This document shows, piece after piece, positions 1-8,028 of a stretch of DNA of 64,000 nucleotides. Below the pieces are notes generated by a model. It saw only the letters and a list, made by a program, of their open reading frames with translations. It did no database searches and was not told the DNA's origin. Origin of the DNA: Prevotella sp. (GTDB lineage: Bacteria; Bacteroidota; Bacteroidia; Bacteroidales; Bacteroidaceae); contig JAFZIY010000031.1 in assembly GCA_017554105.1 (NCBI GenBank), positions 62,001-126,000 of the forward strand, written 5' to 3'. Position numbers and translations under genes: made by a program. Within the stretch, counting starts at the first letter, position 1. Each line of letters starts with the position of its first letter.

Positions 1-1
1 C

Positions 2-682
2 ATCCCGAACCTCGTGCTGAACATTCTCTTCGGATGGAGTTTCTGGCGCATTGACGACCTCACGTTCTGGTTCATACCCGCCATCATGGCGCTCTATCTC
101 ATCGTTCCGTTCTACATCCGCCTCATCCTCCGCCACCCTACGTGGCGGTGGCTGCCCGTGGTGGCAATGGTTTGGGCTGTGATGGTGCAGTATTATCCTC
201 CCGTCCACTCGCTTGTGGGACATGTGGAGATATTCTGGAGCCGTATTCCCATTTTCCTTTTGGGCATCAACTGCGGACTTCTGGTTGCCGAGAAACGCTC
301 TATGGAGGGTTCCGCCCTGTGGCTCCTGCTACTCACGCTGGTGCTCAGCCTCGTGATGTGTCTTGAGTTCGAGGAGTCGTGGCGCGGACGTTTCCCACTC
401 TTCCTCGAGCGCATGGTGTACATTCCTCTTGCCATTTCGATCTCTCTTCTACTATCCCACTGGCTCGAGAAGGCGCCCCACTGGTTGCTGCGCGGCATGG
501 CTTTCGTGGGCATGCTGTCGCTTGAGGCATACCTGATACATCTGCATTTCATCCTTGTAAACGTACAGAAATACCACCTCGGTTATGTCCTCACGGCGCT
601 CATCACCATCGTTGTCTCGCTCGTCCTTGCCTACTTACTGCATCATTTAGTGGCTTTCATCACCCGTTTTTTACCGAGATGA
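2..682 (+). CDS. Acyltransferase-3-like membrane protein (3' part only)
   Basis: The reading frame is open at the left edge, so the N-terminal part and start lie outside the window; 226 residues are visible. They are almost wholly hydrophobic, with several membrane spans, short basic loops such as RHPTWRW, and a late segment SLEAYLIHLHF that resembles the last conserved block of acyltransferase family 3 (O-acetyltransferases of surface sugars). Family membership is inferred from this block and the span pattern; the catalytic N-terminal His region is not in view. The polysaccharide genes downstream fit a role in modifying an envelope glycan at the inner membrane. It could also be another polytopic membrane protein. 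Confidence 0.6.
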   Translation: MPNLVLNILFGWSFWRIDDLTFWFIPAIMALYLIVPFYIRLILRHPTWRWLPVVAMVWAVMVQYYPPVHSLVGHVEIFWSRIPIFLLGINCGLLVAEKRSMEGSALWLLLLTLVLSLVMCLEFEESWRGRFPLFLERMVYIPLAISISLLLSHWLEKAPHWLLRGMAFVGMLSLEAYLIHLHFILVNVQKYHLGYVLTALITIVVSLVLAYLLHHLVAFITRFLPR

Positions 683-725
683 CAACTTTTTAACCACTAC
701 GATGATATTATTTCATAAAAAAATG

Positions 726-733
726 TAACTTTG
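726..733 (+). promoter_or_regulatory. Bacteroidetes -7 promoter box for the UbiA gene
   Basis: TAACTTTG is an exact match to the TAnnTTTG -7 consensus of Bacteroidetes. The next start codon (747) is 13 nt on, so the 5' leader would be under 10-15 nt. Confidence 0.6.
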
Positions 734-746
734 CACGCGTGGAGAT

Positions 747-1631
747 ATGAAAATGAAGGAAATATTCCGACTGATACGACCTAAGCAATGGCTGAAGAAC
801 TTGTTTGTTTTCCTGCCTATGTTCTTCGGCGGTGCTCTCACCGACAGCAAGGCCTTGCTGCCGACGATAGCCACGTTCTTCGCCTATTGCTTTGTTGCCT
901 CCTCGGTATATTGCTTCAACGACATCGTTGATGTTGAGGCCGACCGCCGCCATTCGGTGAAACGCAATCGTCCGATAGCCTCGGGTGCCATCTCCATTCA
1001 GCAGGGCTACGGTCTCATGGTGCTGATGTTCATGCTGGGAATAGTGCCGTTGCTGTTTATCGGAGCGGCATGGTATAAGGTGGCGCTGGTGCTTTTGGGC
1101 TATTACATCCTTAACATCTGCTATTGCGCCCGTCTGAAGCAGTATGCCATTGTCGATGTTTGCGTGGTGGCTTTCGGCTTTGTTCTCAGGCTTCTCGCAG
1201 GCGGCTTCGCAGCGGGTGTGCCACTTAGCAAGTGGATTGTTATGGTGACTTTCCTCCTCACCCTGTTCCTCTCGTTCGCCAAGCGGCGCGACGACGTGGT
1301 GCGTATGGAGGCTACCGGCATCGCACCGCGCAAGAACACCATACGCTACAACCTCACCTTTATAAATCAGGCCATCACCATCACGGCAGCCGTAACGCTG
1401 GTGTGCTACATCATGTACACCGTATCGCCGGAGGTGGAGGCACGTACTGGCAGCCAATACATCTACCTCACGTCGCTGTTTGTGCTGATAGGACTGCTCC
1501 GATACATACAAATCACGGTGGTCGACAAGAAGAGCGGCGACCCCACGAAGATAATGCTGACCGACAGATTCATGCAACTCGTGGTGCTCGCATGGGGCAT
1601 CATGTTCCTCATTGCTATATACTTGATGTGA
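747..1631 (+). CDS. UbiA-family prenyltransferase (phosphoribosyl-polyprenyl-phosphate synthase type)
   Basis: 294-residue inner-membrane protein with about eight or nine spans. The first Asp-rich motif NDIVDVEAD is at residues 58-66, a second conserved Asp lies near residue 137, and AKRRDD at 178-183 resembles the loop of decaprenyl-phosphate phosphoribosyltransferases, which join PRPP to a polyprenyl phosphate. That reaction starts the lipid-linked ribose/arabinose donor pathway known from mycobacteria. The HAD phosphatase that would remove the 5-phosphate follows immediately. The subfamily call rests on the N-terminal RPKQWLKN and KRR motifs and on this neighbour; a quinone- or haem-type UbiA is less likely. 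Another ATG at 753 gives nearly the same product and sits better behind the GGAG at 741-744. Confidence 0.75.
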   Translation: MKMKEIFRLIRPKQWLKNLFVFLPMFFGGALTDSKALLPTIATFFAYCFVASSVYCFNDIVDVEADRRHSVKRNRPIASGAISIQQGYGLMVLMFMLGIVPLLFIGAAWYKVALVLLGYYILNICYCARLKQYAIVDVCVVAFGFVLRLLAGGFAAGVPLSKWIVMVTFLLTLFLSFAKRRDDVVRMEATGIAPRKNTIRYNLTFINQAITITAAVTLVCYIMYTVSPEVEARTGSQYIYLTSLFVLIGLLRYIQITVVDKKSGDPTKIMLTDRFMQLVVLAWGIMFLIAIYLM

Positions 1632-1638
1632 TAAGCCT

Positions 1639-1668
1639 ACCCCCATCCCCTCCCAAAGGGAAGGGAGG
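1639..1668. repeat. G/C-rich REP-like palindrome
   Basis: A run of C-rich sequence followed by CTCCCAAAGGGAAGGGA sits between the UbiA and HAD genes. It has the CCCTCCC-spacer-GGGAGGG design seen at many other spacers of the window. Confidence 0.55.
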
Positions 1669-1702
1669 TCGGATGTATTGTGATAAAAGTATAATTTGAA
1701 TA

Positions 1703-2293
1703 ATGGAGATTCATGCCTTCGACTTTGACGGAACGCTGACACGGAGCGACTCGCTGCTCGGCATAATACGCCATCAGCGCGGCACATCCGGACTGATGCG
1801 CGTGCTCATTATGCATGCACCGAAACTGCTGATGATGAAGGCTGGACAGTATCCCAACTGGAAAGTGAAGCAGAAGGTGTTCCGTATGTGCTTCGGAGGA
1901 ATGACGCTGGACGACTTCAATGCTCTCTGCGAGGACTATGCACGGAAGCAAAAGGGCATACTGAGGACCGACGGCATGCAGCGTGTCGACGAGGCATTGC
2001 GACGCGGGTGCAAGGTAGTGGTCATCAGTGCGAGCATCGACAACTGGGTGTGTCCGTTCTTCCAAGGACGCGAGGGCATTGAGATTGCAGGCACGCAGAT
2101 AGAAGTGGTTGACGGAAAACTCACCGGGCGCTTCCTCACACGCAACTGCTACGGCAGCGAGAAGGTGGCGCGACTGCTCGAACTCTACCCCGACCGCAAG
2201 TCGTATCGTCTTGTAGCCTATGGCGACAGCCGTGGAGACCGCGAACTGCTTGCCTATGCCGACGAGGCGCACTACCGCGAGTTTAAAAAGTAA
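1703..2293 (+). CDS. HAD-IB family phosphatase (phosphoserine-phosphatase-like)
   Basis: 196 residues with all HAD motifs: DFDGT at 7-11 (nucleophile D7, acid/base D9), the Ser motif VISAS at 107-111, Lys154, and the metal-binding GDSRGD at 174-179. There is no signal peptide, so it acts in the cytoplasm or at the inner membrane face. Coming straight after the UbiA gene, it is best read as the enzyme that dephosphorylates polyprenyl-phosphoryl-5-phosphoribose. In some bacteria the two activities are fused in one chain; here they are separate neighbours. The substrate is inferred from context, and the family call itself is firm. Confidence 0.8.
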   Translation: MEIHAFDFDGTLTRSDSLLGIIRHQRGTSGLMRVLIMHAPKLLMMKAGQYPNWKVKQKVFRMCFGGMTLDDFNALCEDYARKQKGILRTDGMQRVDEALRRGCKVVVISASIDNWVCPFFQGREGIEIAGTQIEVVDGKLTGRFLTRNCYGSEKVARLLELYPDRKSYRLVAYGDSRGDRELLAYADEAHYREFKK

Positions 2294-2297
2294 AAAG

Positions 2298-3734
2298 ATG
2301 AAGAAATATCTGAGAATGCTGAAAATAAAGAAAGAGGAGATGCCACTCGTAGGTATCCTCCTCGTCATCTTCACTGCGCTGCATGTCCTTGTGGTGCGCC
2401 GTTTCTGGGAGGCATTCTCGCCGTTGGGCAAAGACTACTGGTGGCTTTACGTGGGTAAGTTCGACATTTCAGGCTTCGACCCCATCACATACTCGGTGCT
2501 TTCCCAGTGGGATGCGCGCTATCAGGTCTACCGTCACCCATTGCTGGCATTCTTCGCGTGGATTCCCTCGCAACTGAATCAATGGCTGATGGGCACGCTT
2601 GGCATGAATCCCGTACAGATAATCGTGGCCGTCATACTGCTCGCATGCCTCGTATATGGTGCCGTTTTCCTGTTCCGCATCTTCCGTGAGCACATCGGTC
2701 TGGGCAAGTTCGACTCTACTTTGCTCGCCCTTCTCACATTCTCCTTCGCGTATATCCTGCTCTCCTACATCTGTCCCGACCACTTCGCGGTATCGATGAC
2801 AGTGCTGATAATTACGCTCTATGCCGCAGGCAAGAAGATGAAAGAGGGGACGCGTTTCAAGATTTGGCAGACAGTCATACTGTTCCTTGTCACCGCAGGC
2901 ATCACCCTGAGCAACGGAATAAAGACGTTCATCGCGGCATTGTTCACCAACAAACGACATTTCTTCCACCCTGTCTATTTGCTTCTGGCAGTGATATTGC
3001 CGTCTGTCGCCATCTGGTTTTTTGCCCGATGGGAATACCAGTTCTATGTCTTCCCACGCGAACAACAGCGCAAACAGATAAAGGCTCAGCGCGCGGCAAA
3101 TGCCGACCGCAAGGCATATCGCCGCTTCTGCGACACCATAGCCATTGCCGACTCCGCCAAACGAAGGGCAATGTTCGACTCCATTCAGGCTGTCAAGGCA
3201 AAGAAACGCAAGGCTGAGGAGGCAAAGAAACCCGTCTTCGCACACCAAGGCAAGCCTATCGCAAAGGGTGAGTTCACCAGTTGGACCGACATAACGACGT
3301 CGCGATGGGACACCATGATAGAGAACCTTCTTGGCGAATCGATACAGTTGCACAAGCAACACCTGCTGGAAGACACGCTGCGAAAGCGGCCCGTCATAGT
3401 GCGCTACGACCATATCTACAACTATGTCGTGGAGGCATTGCTCGTGCTTCTCTTCGTCATCGGCATCTGGTGCGGTCGTCGGAGCAGGTTCCTGTGGCTG
3501 TGCCTCGCCTTCATACTGCCTGACATAGCCATCCATCTGGTGCTCGGCTTCGGCATCAACGAGGTGTACATCATGTCCGCACACTGGCTCTTCGTGCTAC
3601 CCATTGCCCTGTCTTTCGCCTTCAGGGAGCTCAAAGGCAAGTGGGTCGTAACGCTGCGTGCCGTCACCGCCCTGCTGATGCTCTACCTATTTATATATAA
3701 TCTATGGCTGACAACCAACTTCTTGATTAATTGA
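2298..3734 (+). CDS. Polytopic membrane protein of unknown function in a glycan cluster
   Basis: 478 residues, starting at ATG 2298 four bases after the HAD stop, so the two are probably co-translated. There are hydrophobic spans in the N-terminal half (about residues 18-35, 98-125, 135-160, 170-190) and at the C-terminus (about 375-475). A highly charged loop of roughly 100 residues rich in Lys, Arg, Ala and Glu separates them (about 270-365). The general shape recalls GT-C type glycosyltransferases or other polyprenyl-sugar-using enzymes, but I can name no catalytic motif. It may belong to a Bacteroidales-specific DUF family. Position suggests work with the phosphoribosyl lipid made by the two genes before it. 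Confidence 0.6.
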   Translation: MKKYLRMLKIKKEEMPLVGILLVIFTALHVLVVRRFWEAFSPLGKDYWWLYVGKFDISGFDPITYSVLSQWDARYQVYRHPLLAFFAWIPSQLNQWLMGTLGMNPVQIIVAVILLACLVYGAVFLFRIFREHIGLGKFDSTLLALLTFSFAYILLSYICPDHFAVSMTVLIITLYAAGKKMKEGTRFKIWQTVILFLVTAGITLSNGIKTFIAALFTNKRHFFHPVYLLLAVILPSVAIWFFARWEYQFYVFPREQQRKQIKAQRAANADRKAYRRFCDTIAIADSAKRRAMFDSIQAVKAKKRKAEEAKKPVFAHQGKPIAKGEFTSWTDITTSRWDTMIENLLGESIQLHKQHLLEDTLRKRPVIVRYDHIYNYVVEALLVLLFVIGIWCGRRSRFLWLCLAFILPDIAIHLVLGFGINEVYIMSAHWLFVLPIALSFAFRELKGKWVVTLRAVTALLMLYLFIYNLWLTTNFLIN

Positions 3735-3797
3735 CAATTGAGAATTGATAATTGATAGGTAAGACAAGCATTCTAAATGCGTAATTCATAATTCCAA
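3731..3797. repeat. AATTGAn heptamer array with inverted end
   Basis: The spacer before the flippase starts with heptamers of the form AATTGAC/AATTGAG/AATTGAT, passes through a short non-repeated core and ends in TAATTCATAATTCC, roughly the inverted unit, directly before the flippase start. Confidence 0.6.
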
Positions 3798-3798
3798 A

Positions 3799-5238
3799 AT
3801 GGATTCACTAAAGGAGAAAACCGCAAAAGGACTGTTCTGGGGAGGGATGAACAACACTGTGCAACAGTTGTTGGGATTCATCTTCGGCATCGTCACCTTG
3901 CGCCTTCTGACACCGCAGGACAATGGTATGATGGCCATCATCGCCATCTTCTCGCAGGTGGCTACGGTGCTTCAGGACAGTGGTTTCCGCTCCGCCTTGG
4001 TGAACATCAAGGAACCGACACACCGCGATTACAATGCAGTGTTCTGGTTCAATATACTGATGGGACTGCTGATGTATCTCATCTTGTTCTTCTGCGCACC
4101 GCTCATCGCGAAATACTACCACACTCCCGAACTGACATGGTTTAGCCGCTACGCATTCCTGAGCATTATTCTCGCGAGCCTCAACACCGCACAGTCGGCA
4201 TGGCTTTTCAAGAACCTGCGCGCCAAGCAACAGGCAAAGGCTGCTATGATAGCGGTATTGCTGTCGGGCATCGTGTGTATCGTGATGGCGTGGAAGGGAT
4301 TTGCCTACTGGTCACTTGCCACCCAGGGGCTGGTGTTCATAGGTGTCTATATGCTCATGAACTGGCATTACAGTCCGTGGCGCCCCACGTTCACGTTCGA
4401 CTTCACACCCATCAAAGGCATGTTCCGCTTCTCGGTGAAGATGCTCATCACGACAATAGTAGAGCGCGTCAACGTCAACATAATGAACATCCTGCTCGGT
4501 CGCTACTTCTCAAAGCACGATGTGGGCATCTATAACACCGCCTACAACTGGAGCCAGAAGGGTGCATCGCTGGTACAGGGCATGGTGGCGCAGGTGGCGC
4601 AACCTGTGTTCTCGGGGCTTCAGGACGACCATGTGAGACAACTACGCGTGCTCCGCAAGATGATTCGTTTTGCCGCCTTCGTGTCCTTCCCGCTGATGTT
4701 CGGACTGTCGCTCGTCGCCGAGGAGTTCATCGTTGTCACGATAACAGAGAAATGGTTGGGCAGTGCCATGCTGCTGCGGGTGCTCTGCATCGCCGCCGCT
4801 TTCAGTCCGCTGAGTACTGTCTTGTCGCAATACATAGTGAGTCGGGGGCGCAGTGGTATCTATCTCGGATGCACGTCGGTGCTCTGCGCACTGCTCATCG
4901 GCATGATGCTTGTACTGCATAGCAAGGGCATCGACACGATGGTGTGGGCATATACGGCACTCTTTGTGGTGTGGTTCTTCGTGTGGTATTTCTTCGTAAA
5001 ACGACTGTCAGGCTATAGTCTGTTCCATCTTTTCAAAGACACTGTACCCTTCCTCGTCATTGCCGCTGTTGTAATGGTGTTCACAGGATGGGTAACCGAC
5101 ACTGTGGACTCACTCTTGCTGCGACTTCTTCTGCGCATTTTCATCGCCGCTTCCATCTACTTCATTATCATGCGCACGCTTCGCGTCAAGATACTCGACG
5201 AGTGTCTTGAGTTCATTAAGAATAAATTCAGGAAATAA
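3799..5238 (+). CDS. Wzx-like polysaccharide flippase (MOP superfamily)
   Basis: 479 residues, hydrophobic throughout, with about 12-14 spans. The N-terminus (KTAKGLFWGGMNN, then LRLLTPQDNG) is typical of the TuaB/WzxC-type polysaccharide biosynthesis family, which moves undecaprenyl-linked sugar repeats across the inner membrane. It lies downstream of the UbiA-HAD-membrane protein set and beside glycosyltransferases, which supports a capsule, O-antigen or exopolysaccharide role. The gene ends at a hairpin shared with the convergent glycosyltransferase. The exact substrate cannot be read from the sequence. Confidence 0.85.
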   Translation: MDSLKEKTAKGLFWGGMNNTVQQLLGFIFGIVTLRLLTPQDNGMMAIIAIFSQVATVLQDSGFRSALVNIKEPTHRDYNAVFWFNILMGLLMYLILFFCAPLIAKYYHTPELTWFSRYAFLSIILASLNTAQSAWLFKNLRAKQQAKAAMIAVLLSGIVCIVMAWKGFAYWSLATQGLVFIGVYMLMNWHYSPWRPTFTFDFTPIKGMFRFSVKMLITTIVERVNVNIMNILLGRYFSKHDVGIYNTAYNWSQKGASLVQGMVAQVAQPVFSGLQDDHVRQLRVLRKMIRFAAFVSFPLMFGLSLVAEEFIVVTITEKWLGSAMLLRVLCIAAAFSPLSTVLSQYIVSRGRSGIYLGCTSVLCALLIGMMLVLHSKGIDTMVWAYTALFVVWFFVWYFFVKRLSGYSLFHLFKDTVPFLVIAAVVMVFTGWVTDTVDSLLLRLLLRIFIAASIYFIIMRTLRVKILDECLEFIKNKFRK

Positions 5239-5244
5239 AAGAAC

Positions 5245-5273
5245 CGGATAATCCAGACATTTCGGATTATCCG
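5245..5273. terminator. Hairpin between convergent genes
   Basis: CGGATAATCC (5245-5254) pairs with GGATTATCCG (5264-5273). On the minus strand the stem is followed by GTTCTTTTATTT, so it should end the glycosyltransferase transcript; the plus-strand tail is poor in T. Confidence 0.6.
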
Positions 5274-5281
5274 TAAGCCTA

Positions 5282-6334
5282 TTATTTAGCCATTCGCTTT
5301 AGTACAAGCGACATCTCACGCGTGCATTGACGAATGTTATATATGCGCTCGGCAAGACCTCTTCCGCGTTCTCCCATCTTTTTCGCCGCTTCGGGATGCT
5401 CGGCGATGTATCGAATGGCACTCTCCCATCCCGCGACATCACCGTAATCGACAAGTATTCCACATCCTTCGGCCTCGATGTCCATAGGCATCTGAGGGTT
5501 GCGTGTGCAGATGATGGGCACTCCAAGGGCAAGAGCCTCGACGACGGTGGTCAGTCCTGTGGTGTAGTTTGTCGGCTGACAGCATATAACAACGCATGCC
5601 GAGCGGTTCACTTCCGTCGTCAGTTCATCTATTATAAGACGGTCGTTAAAGGTCACTGCTATGTTCTCGCGTCGCTCTATGGCTCCTATTATCTTCTCGT
5701 AGTCGTTGCCCAGATAACTCCTTATCGAGAAAATGCGCAACGGAAGACTGGTATTGTTAAAGGCAGAAATCAGCGTTGGCATGTCGCGACGCTCCATTCC
5801 CGACGAGACAAAGCCACTACGCTCCGTCGGATGCTCACTGATGAAACGGTCGTAATAGTCGATGTCGGCTCCCCAATGCACCATGTGCATCCGTTCAGGA
5901 CGTGCCTTCACAGATTGCTTCGACATTTCCATTATGGTATCTGAGAACATGAACATCTGATCGATGCCACGATAATAAAGGCGGGCGACACGCTCCCGAA
6001 GCCAACCGCTGGCTTTCACTATCGGCTGATGATGCCAGATGCAGATGGGATGACGGTATATGCCGAGGGCACGCAGCATGATGAGCAGTTCGAGTCCACG
6101 ATGCGACGTGCCGTAGAGCACATCATAATGCTCACGACAGCGCATCACCTGCCATGCCACACGTAGCATGCGTATCAGGCGGTTATTCTCCTGACGATGC
6201 TGATGCATCACAACGTCTATGCCGTTTTCGGCAAAACATGTGACACCATAGAGCAAATGGGAGGGATAACGGCCTCGTTTCCACTCACTAATTATATGCT
6301 CTGCATCCTGCGTATGATAATAATAAATCTTCAT
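5282..6334 (-). CDS. Glycosyltransferase family 4 (GT-B fold)
   Basis: 350 residues from ATG 6334. The open frame runs further upstream, but the -7 promoter box at 6351-6358 rules the longer start out. The C-terminal half shows the retaining GT-B donor site with Glu in VVEALALGVPIICT and a nearby CQPTNYTTGLTTV block. The N-terminal domain starts MKIYYYHTQDAEHI. No membrane span, so a cytoplasmic enzyme or one attached to the inner membrane. Sugar donor and acceptor are unknown. It is divergent from the licD operon and convergent with the flippase, so it is probably a further step of the same surface glycan. Confidence 0.8.
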   Translation of the reverse strand: MKIYYYHTQDAEHIISEWKRGRYPSHLLYGVTCFAENGIDVVMHQHRQENNRLIRMLRVAWQVMRCREHYDVLYGTSHRGLELLIMLRALGIYRHPICIWHHQPIVKASGWLRERVARLYYRGIDQMFMFSDTIMEMSKQSVKARPERMHMVHWGADIDYYDRFISEHPTERSGFVSSGMERRDMPTLISAFNNTSLPLRIFSIRSYLGNDYEKIIGAIERRENIAVTFNDRLIIDELTTEVNRSACVVICCQPTNYTTGLTTVVEALALGVPIICTRNPQMPMDIEAEGCGILVDYGDVAGWESAIRYIAEHPEAAKKMGERGRGLAERIYNIRQCTREMSLVLKRMAK

Positions 6335-6350
6335 TTCGCTCTTCTGCATG

Positions 6351-6358
6351 CAAAAATA
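6351..6358 (-). promoter_or_regulatory. -7 promoter box for the GT4 gene
   Basis: On the minus strand this reads TATTTTTG, an exact TAnnTTTG match. It lies 16 nt before ATG 6334 and overlaps a more upstream ATG, which therefore cannot be the start of this transcript. Confidence 0.55.
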
Positions 6359-6403
6359 ATATAATTTCATAGAACGACAAAGGGAATAATGAAAATAAAG
6401 TCT

Positions 6404-6411
6404 TAACTTTG
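6404..6411 (+). promoter_or_regulatory. -7 promoter box for the licD operon
   Basis: TAACTTTG ends only 8 nt before the licD start codon at 6420, so the mRNA should begin within a few bases of the ATG. Confidence 0.6.
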
Positions 6412-6419
6412 CAGTTGGT

Positions 6420-7253
6420 ATGAACAGAACATATAACACCGGAGAGACCGACGAGAGCCTGCGCAGAGAATATAACCCTGAGGGCTCGGTGATGAGGAAG
6501 GCACAGATGAGAATGCTCGACATGCTGCTCTATTTGCAGGATGTCGGACAGAAATGCGGTGCCCATCCACGTCTCGATGGTGGTTCCGTGTTGGGCAGTC
6601 TGCGTCACGGAGGCTTCATACCATGGGACGACGATGCCGACATGGTGGTGAGTCGCGAGGACTATAAGAAGATTGTGGATTACTTGGAGCAGCATCCTCA
6701 TCCGCAGTATGTGGTTCAGACCAACCGCACCGACAAGGGTTACTATAAGGAATGGGCAACACTGCGCGACCTGAAGAGCGAGTATATCTCGCTTGAAAAG
6801 GAGGGAAGCCGCGACTGGCGGGCACACCAGGCAATGAAATACAAGGGACTGCACATCGACATCTTCCCCTATGAGCCCTATATGATACCATGGTTGCAGC
6901 GGCTGGCGGCAAAACTCTCATGCGGCGTGAATTTCGACTTGGCTGGTCGTTACCCTCTTTTGGCACAGTGGGGATACGACATTCTGCACTACATAGTGTT
7001 CCCCGTGTTCCGCATTATCGGAAGAGTGTTCGGCTCACGCGACAGTTTCATGCACTCGTACGGTGCCTGGTTCTACGAGCAGAACCCTCGTCACGCCATG
7101 CTGCCACATAAAACCATTGTCTTCGAAGGTCACACCTTCGAGGGTCCTGCCGACCCCGAGGAACTCTGTCGCATAGCCTATGGCAACTACATGGAACTGC
7201 CGCCACGGGACAAGAGAAACAGACATAACACCGAAATCAAGATAACCGAATAA
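6420..7253 (+). CDS. LicD-family phosphotransferase
   Basis: 277 residues. The LicD signature is clear at about residues 53-83: DGGSVLGSLRHGGF, then IPWDDDADMVV, then the R-x-D-Y end. LicD proteins are nucleotidyltransferase-fold enzymes that move phosphocholine, or in the fukutin/FKRP branch phosphoribitol, from a CDP donor to a sugar. The next gene encodes an IspD-like cytidylyltransferase only 7 bp away, so the substrate is likely a CDP-linked alditol or similar polyol rather than choline; no choline kinase or choline cytidylyltransferase is visible. Likely cytoplasmic, acting on a lipid-linked glycan. Confidence 0.85.
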   Translation: MNRTYNTGETDESLRREYNPEGSVMRKAQMRMLDMLLYLQDVGQKCGAHPRLDGGSVLGSLRHGGFIPWDDDADMVVSREDYKKIVDYLEQHPHPQYVVQTNRTDKGYYKEWATLRDLKSEYISLEKEGSRDWRAHQAMKYKGLHIDIFPYEPYMIPWLQRLAAKLSCGVNFDLAGRYPLLAQWGYDILHYIVFPVFRIIGRVFGSRDSFMHSYGAWFYEQNPRHAMLPHKTIVFEGHTFEGPADPEELCRIAYGNYMELPPRDKRNRHNTEIKITE

Positions 7254-7260
7254 TTAATAT

Positions 7261-7980
7261 ATGAACATCGCAGCAATATTCGCAGGTGGCTCTGGTGTCA
7301 GGATGCACACCAAGTCACGCCCGAAGCAGTTTCTCGAACTTAATGGGAAACCGGTAATAATCTATACTCTGGAACTTTTCGACAACCATCCTCAAGTGGA
7401 TGCCATCGTTGTGGCATGCATCGACTCGTGGATTCCATTCCTTGAGAAGATGATTCGCAAGTTCGAGATAACCAAGGTAGTGAGCATCGTGCCAGGCGGA
7501 GAGACAGGACAGGACTCCATCTACAACGCACTTGAGGCTGCCGAGGGCATCGCCGACGGGAAAGAGGCAACGGTAATGATTCACGACGGGGTGCGTCCGT
7601 TGATTACAGAACAGACCATCACCGATAACATCAGAACCGTTGAGGAGTTCGGGTCGTGCATCACCTGCGTGCCGGCAACAGAGACTTTCGTGGTGAGTCA
7701 GCAAGACGGATCACTCGAAATCCCTGAACGAGCCAACTCTCTTATTGCCCGTGCACCCCAGAGTTTCCGACTCAGCGATATAATGAAAGCTCACCGTAGG
7801 GCGATAAGCGAGGGACGGCACGACTTTATCGACTCATGCACCATGATGAGCCACTACGGTTTTCAACTGAAAACCATCATCGGACCAATGGAGAACATCA
7901 AGATAACCACACCGACAGACTTCTTCATTCTACGTGCCATGGTGGAAGTACACGAGAATCAACAGATATTCGGTTTTTAG
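7261..7980 (+). CDS. IspD/TarI-like cytidylyltransferase for a CDP-polyol
   Basis: 239 residues with AGGSGVRM at 8-15 and PKQFLEL at 21-27 (CTP-binding loop), HDGVRPLI in the middle and [11 protein letters not shown] near the C-terminus, all typical of the IspD/TarI family. A second, more canonical IspD is encoded at 13.3-14.1 kb beside recG, so this copy is probably specialised. TarI/Bcs1/human ISPD relatives make CDP-ribitol from ribitol 5-phosphate and CTP. Close coupling to licD and an SDR gene supports a CDP-activated polyol or sugar for surface glycan decoration. The exact substrate cannot be decided from sequence. Confidence 0.75.
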   Translation: MNIAAIFAGGSGVRMHTKSRPKQFLELNGKPVIIYTLELFDNHPQVDAIVVACIDSWIPFLEKMIRKFEITKVVSIVPGGETGQDSIYNALEAAEGIADGKEATVMIHDGVRPLITEQTITDNIRTVEEFGSCITCVPATETFVVSQQDGSLEIPERANSLIARAPQSFRLSDIMKAHRRAISEGRHDFIDSCTMMSHYGFQLKTIIGPMENIKITTPTDFFILRAMVEVHENQQIFGF

Positions 7981-8028
7981 GAGTATCCCTCCTATTACTG
8001 AACTTGCAATACCTAAAACCAAAATAAC

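Noticed and set aside
708-1787. 359-codon frame opposite the UbiA gene
   Set aside because: Antisense shadow: His/Arg/Glu-rich, no motif, and the plus strand has a complete UbiA protein. Long antisense frames at 2469-3584, 23871-24845 and 51977-53005 were rejected for the same reason.
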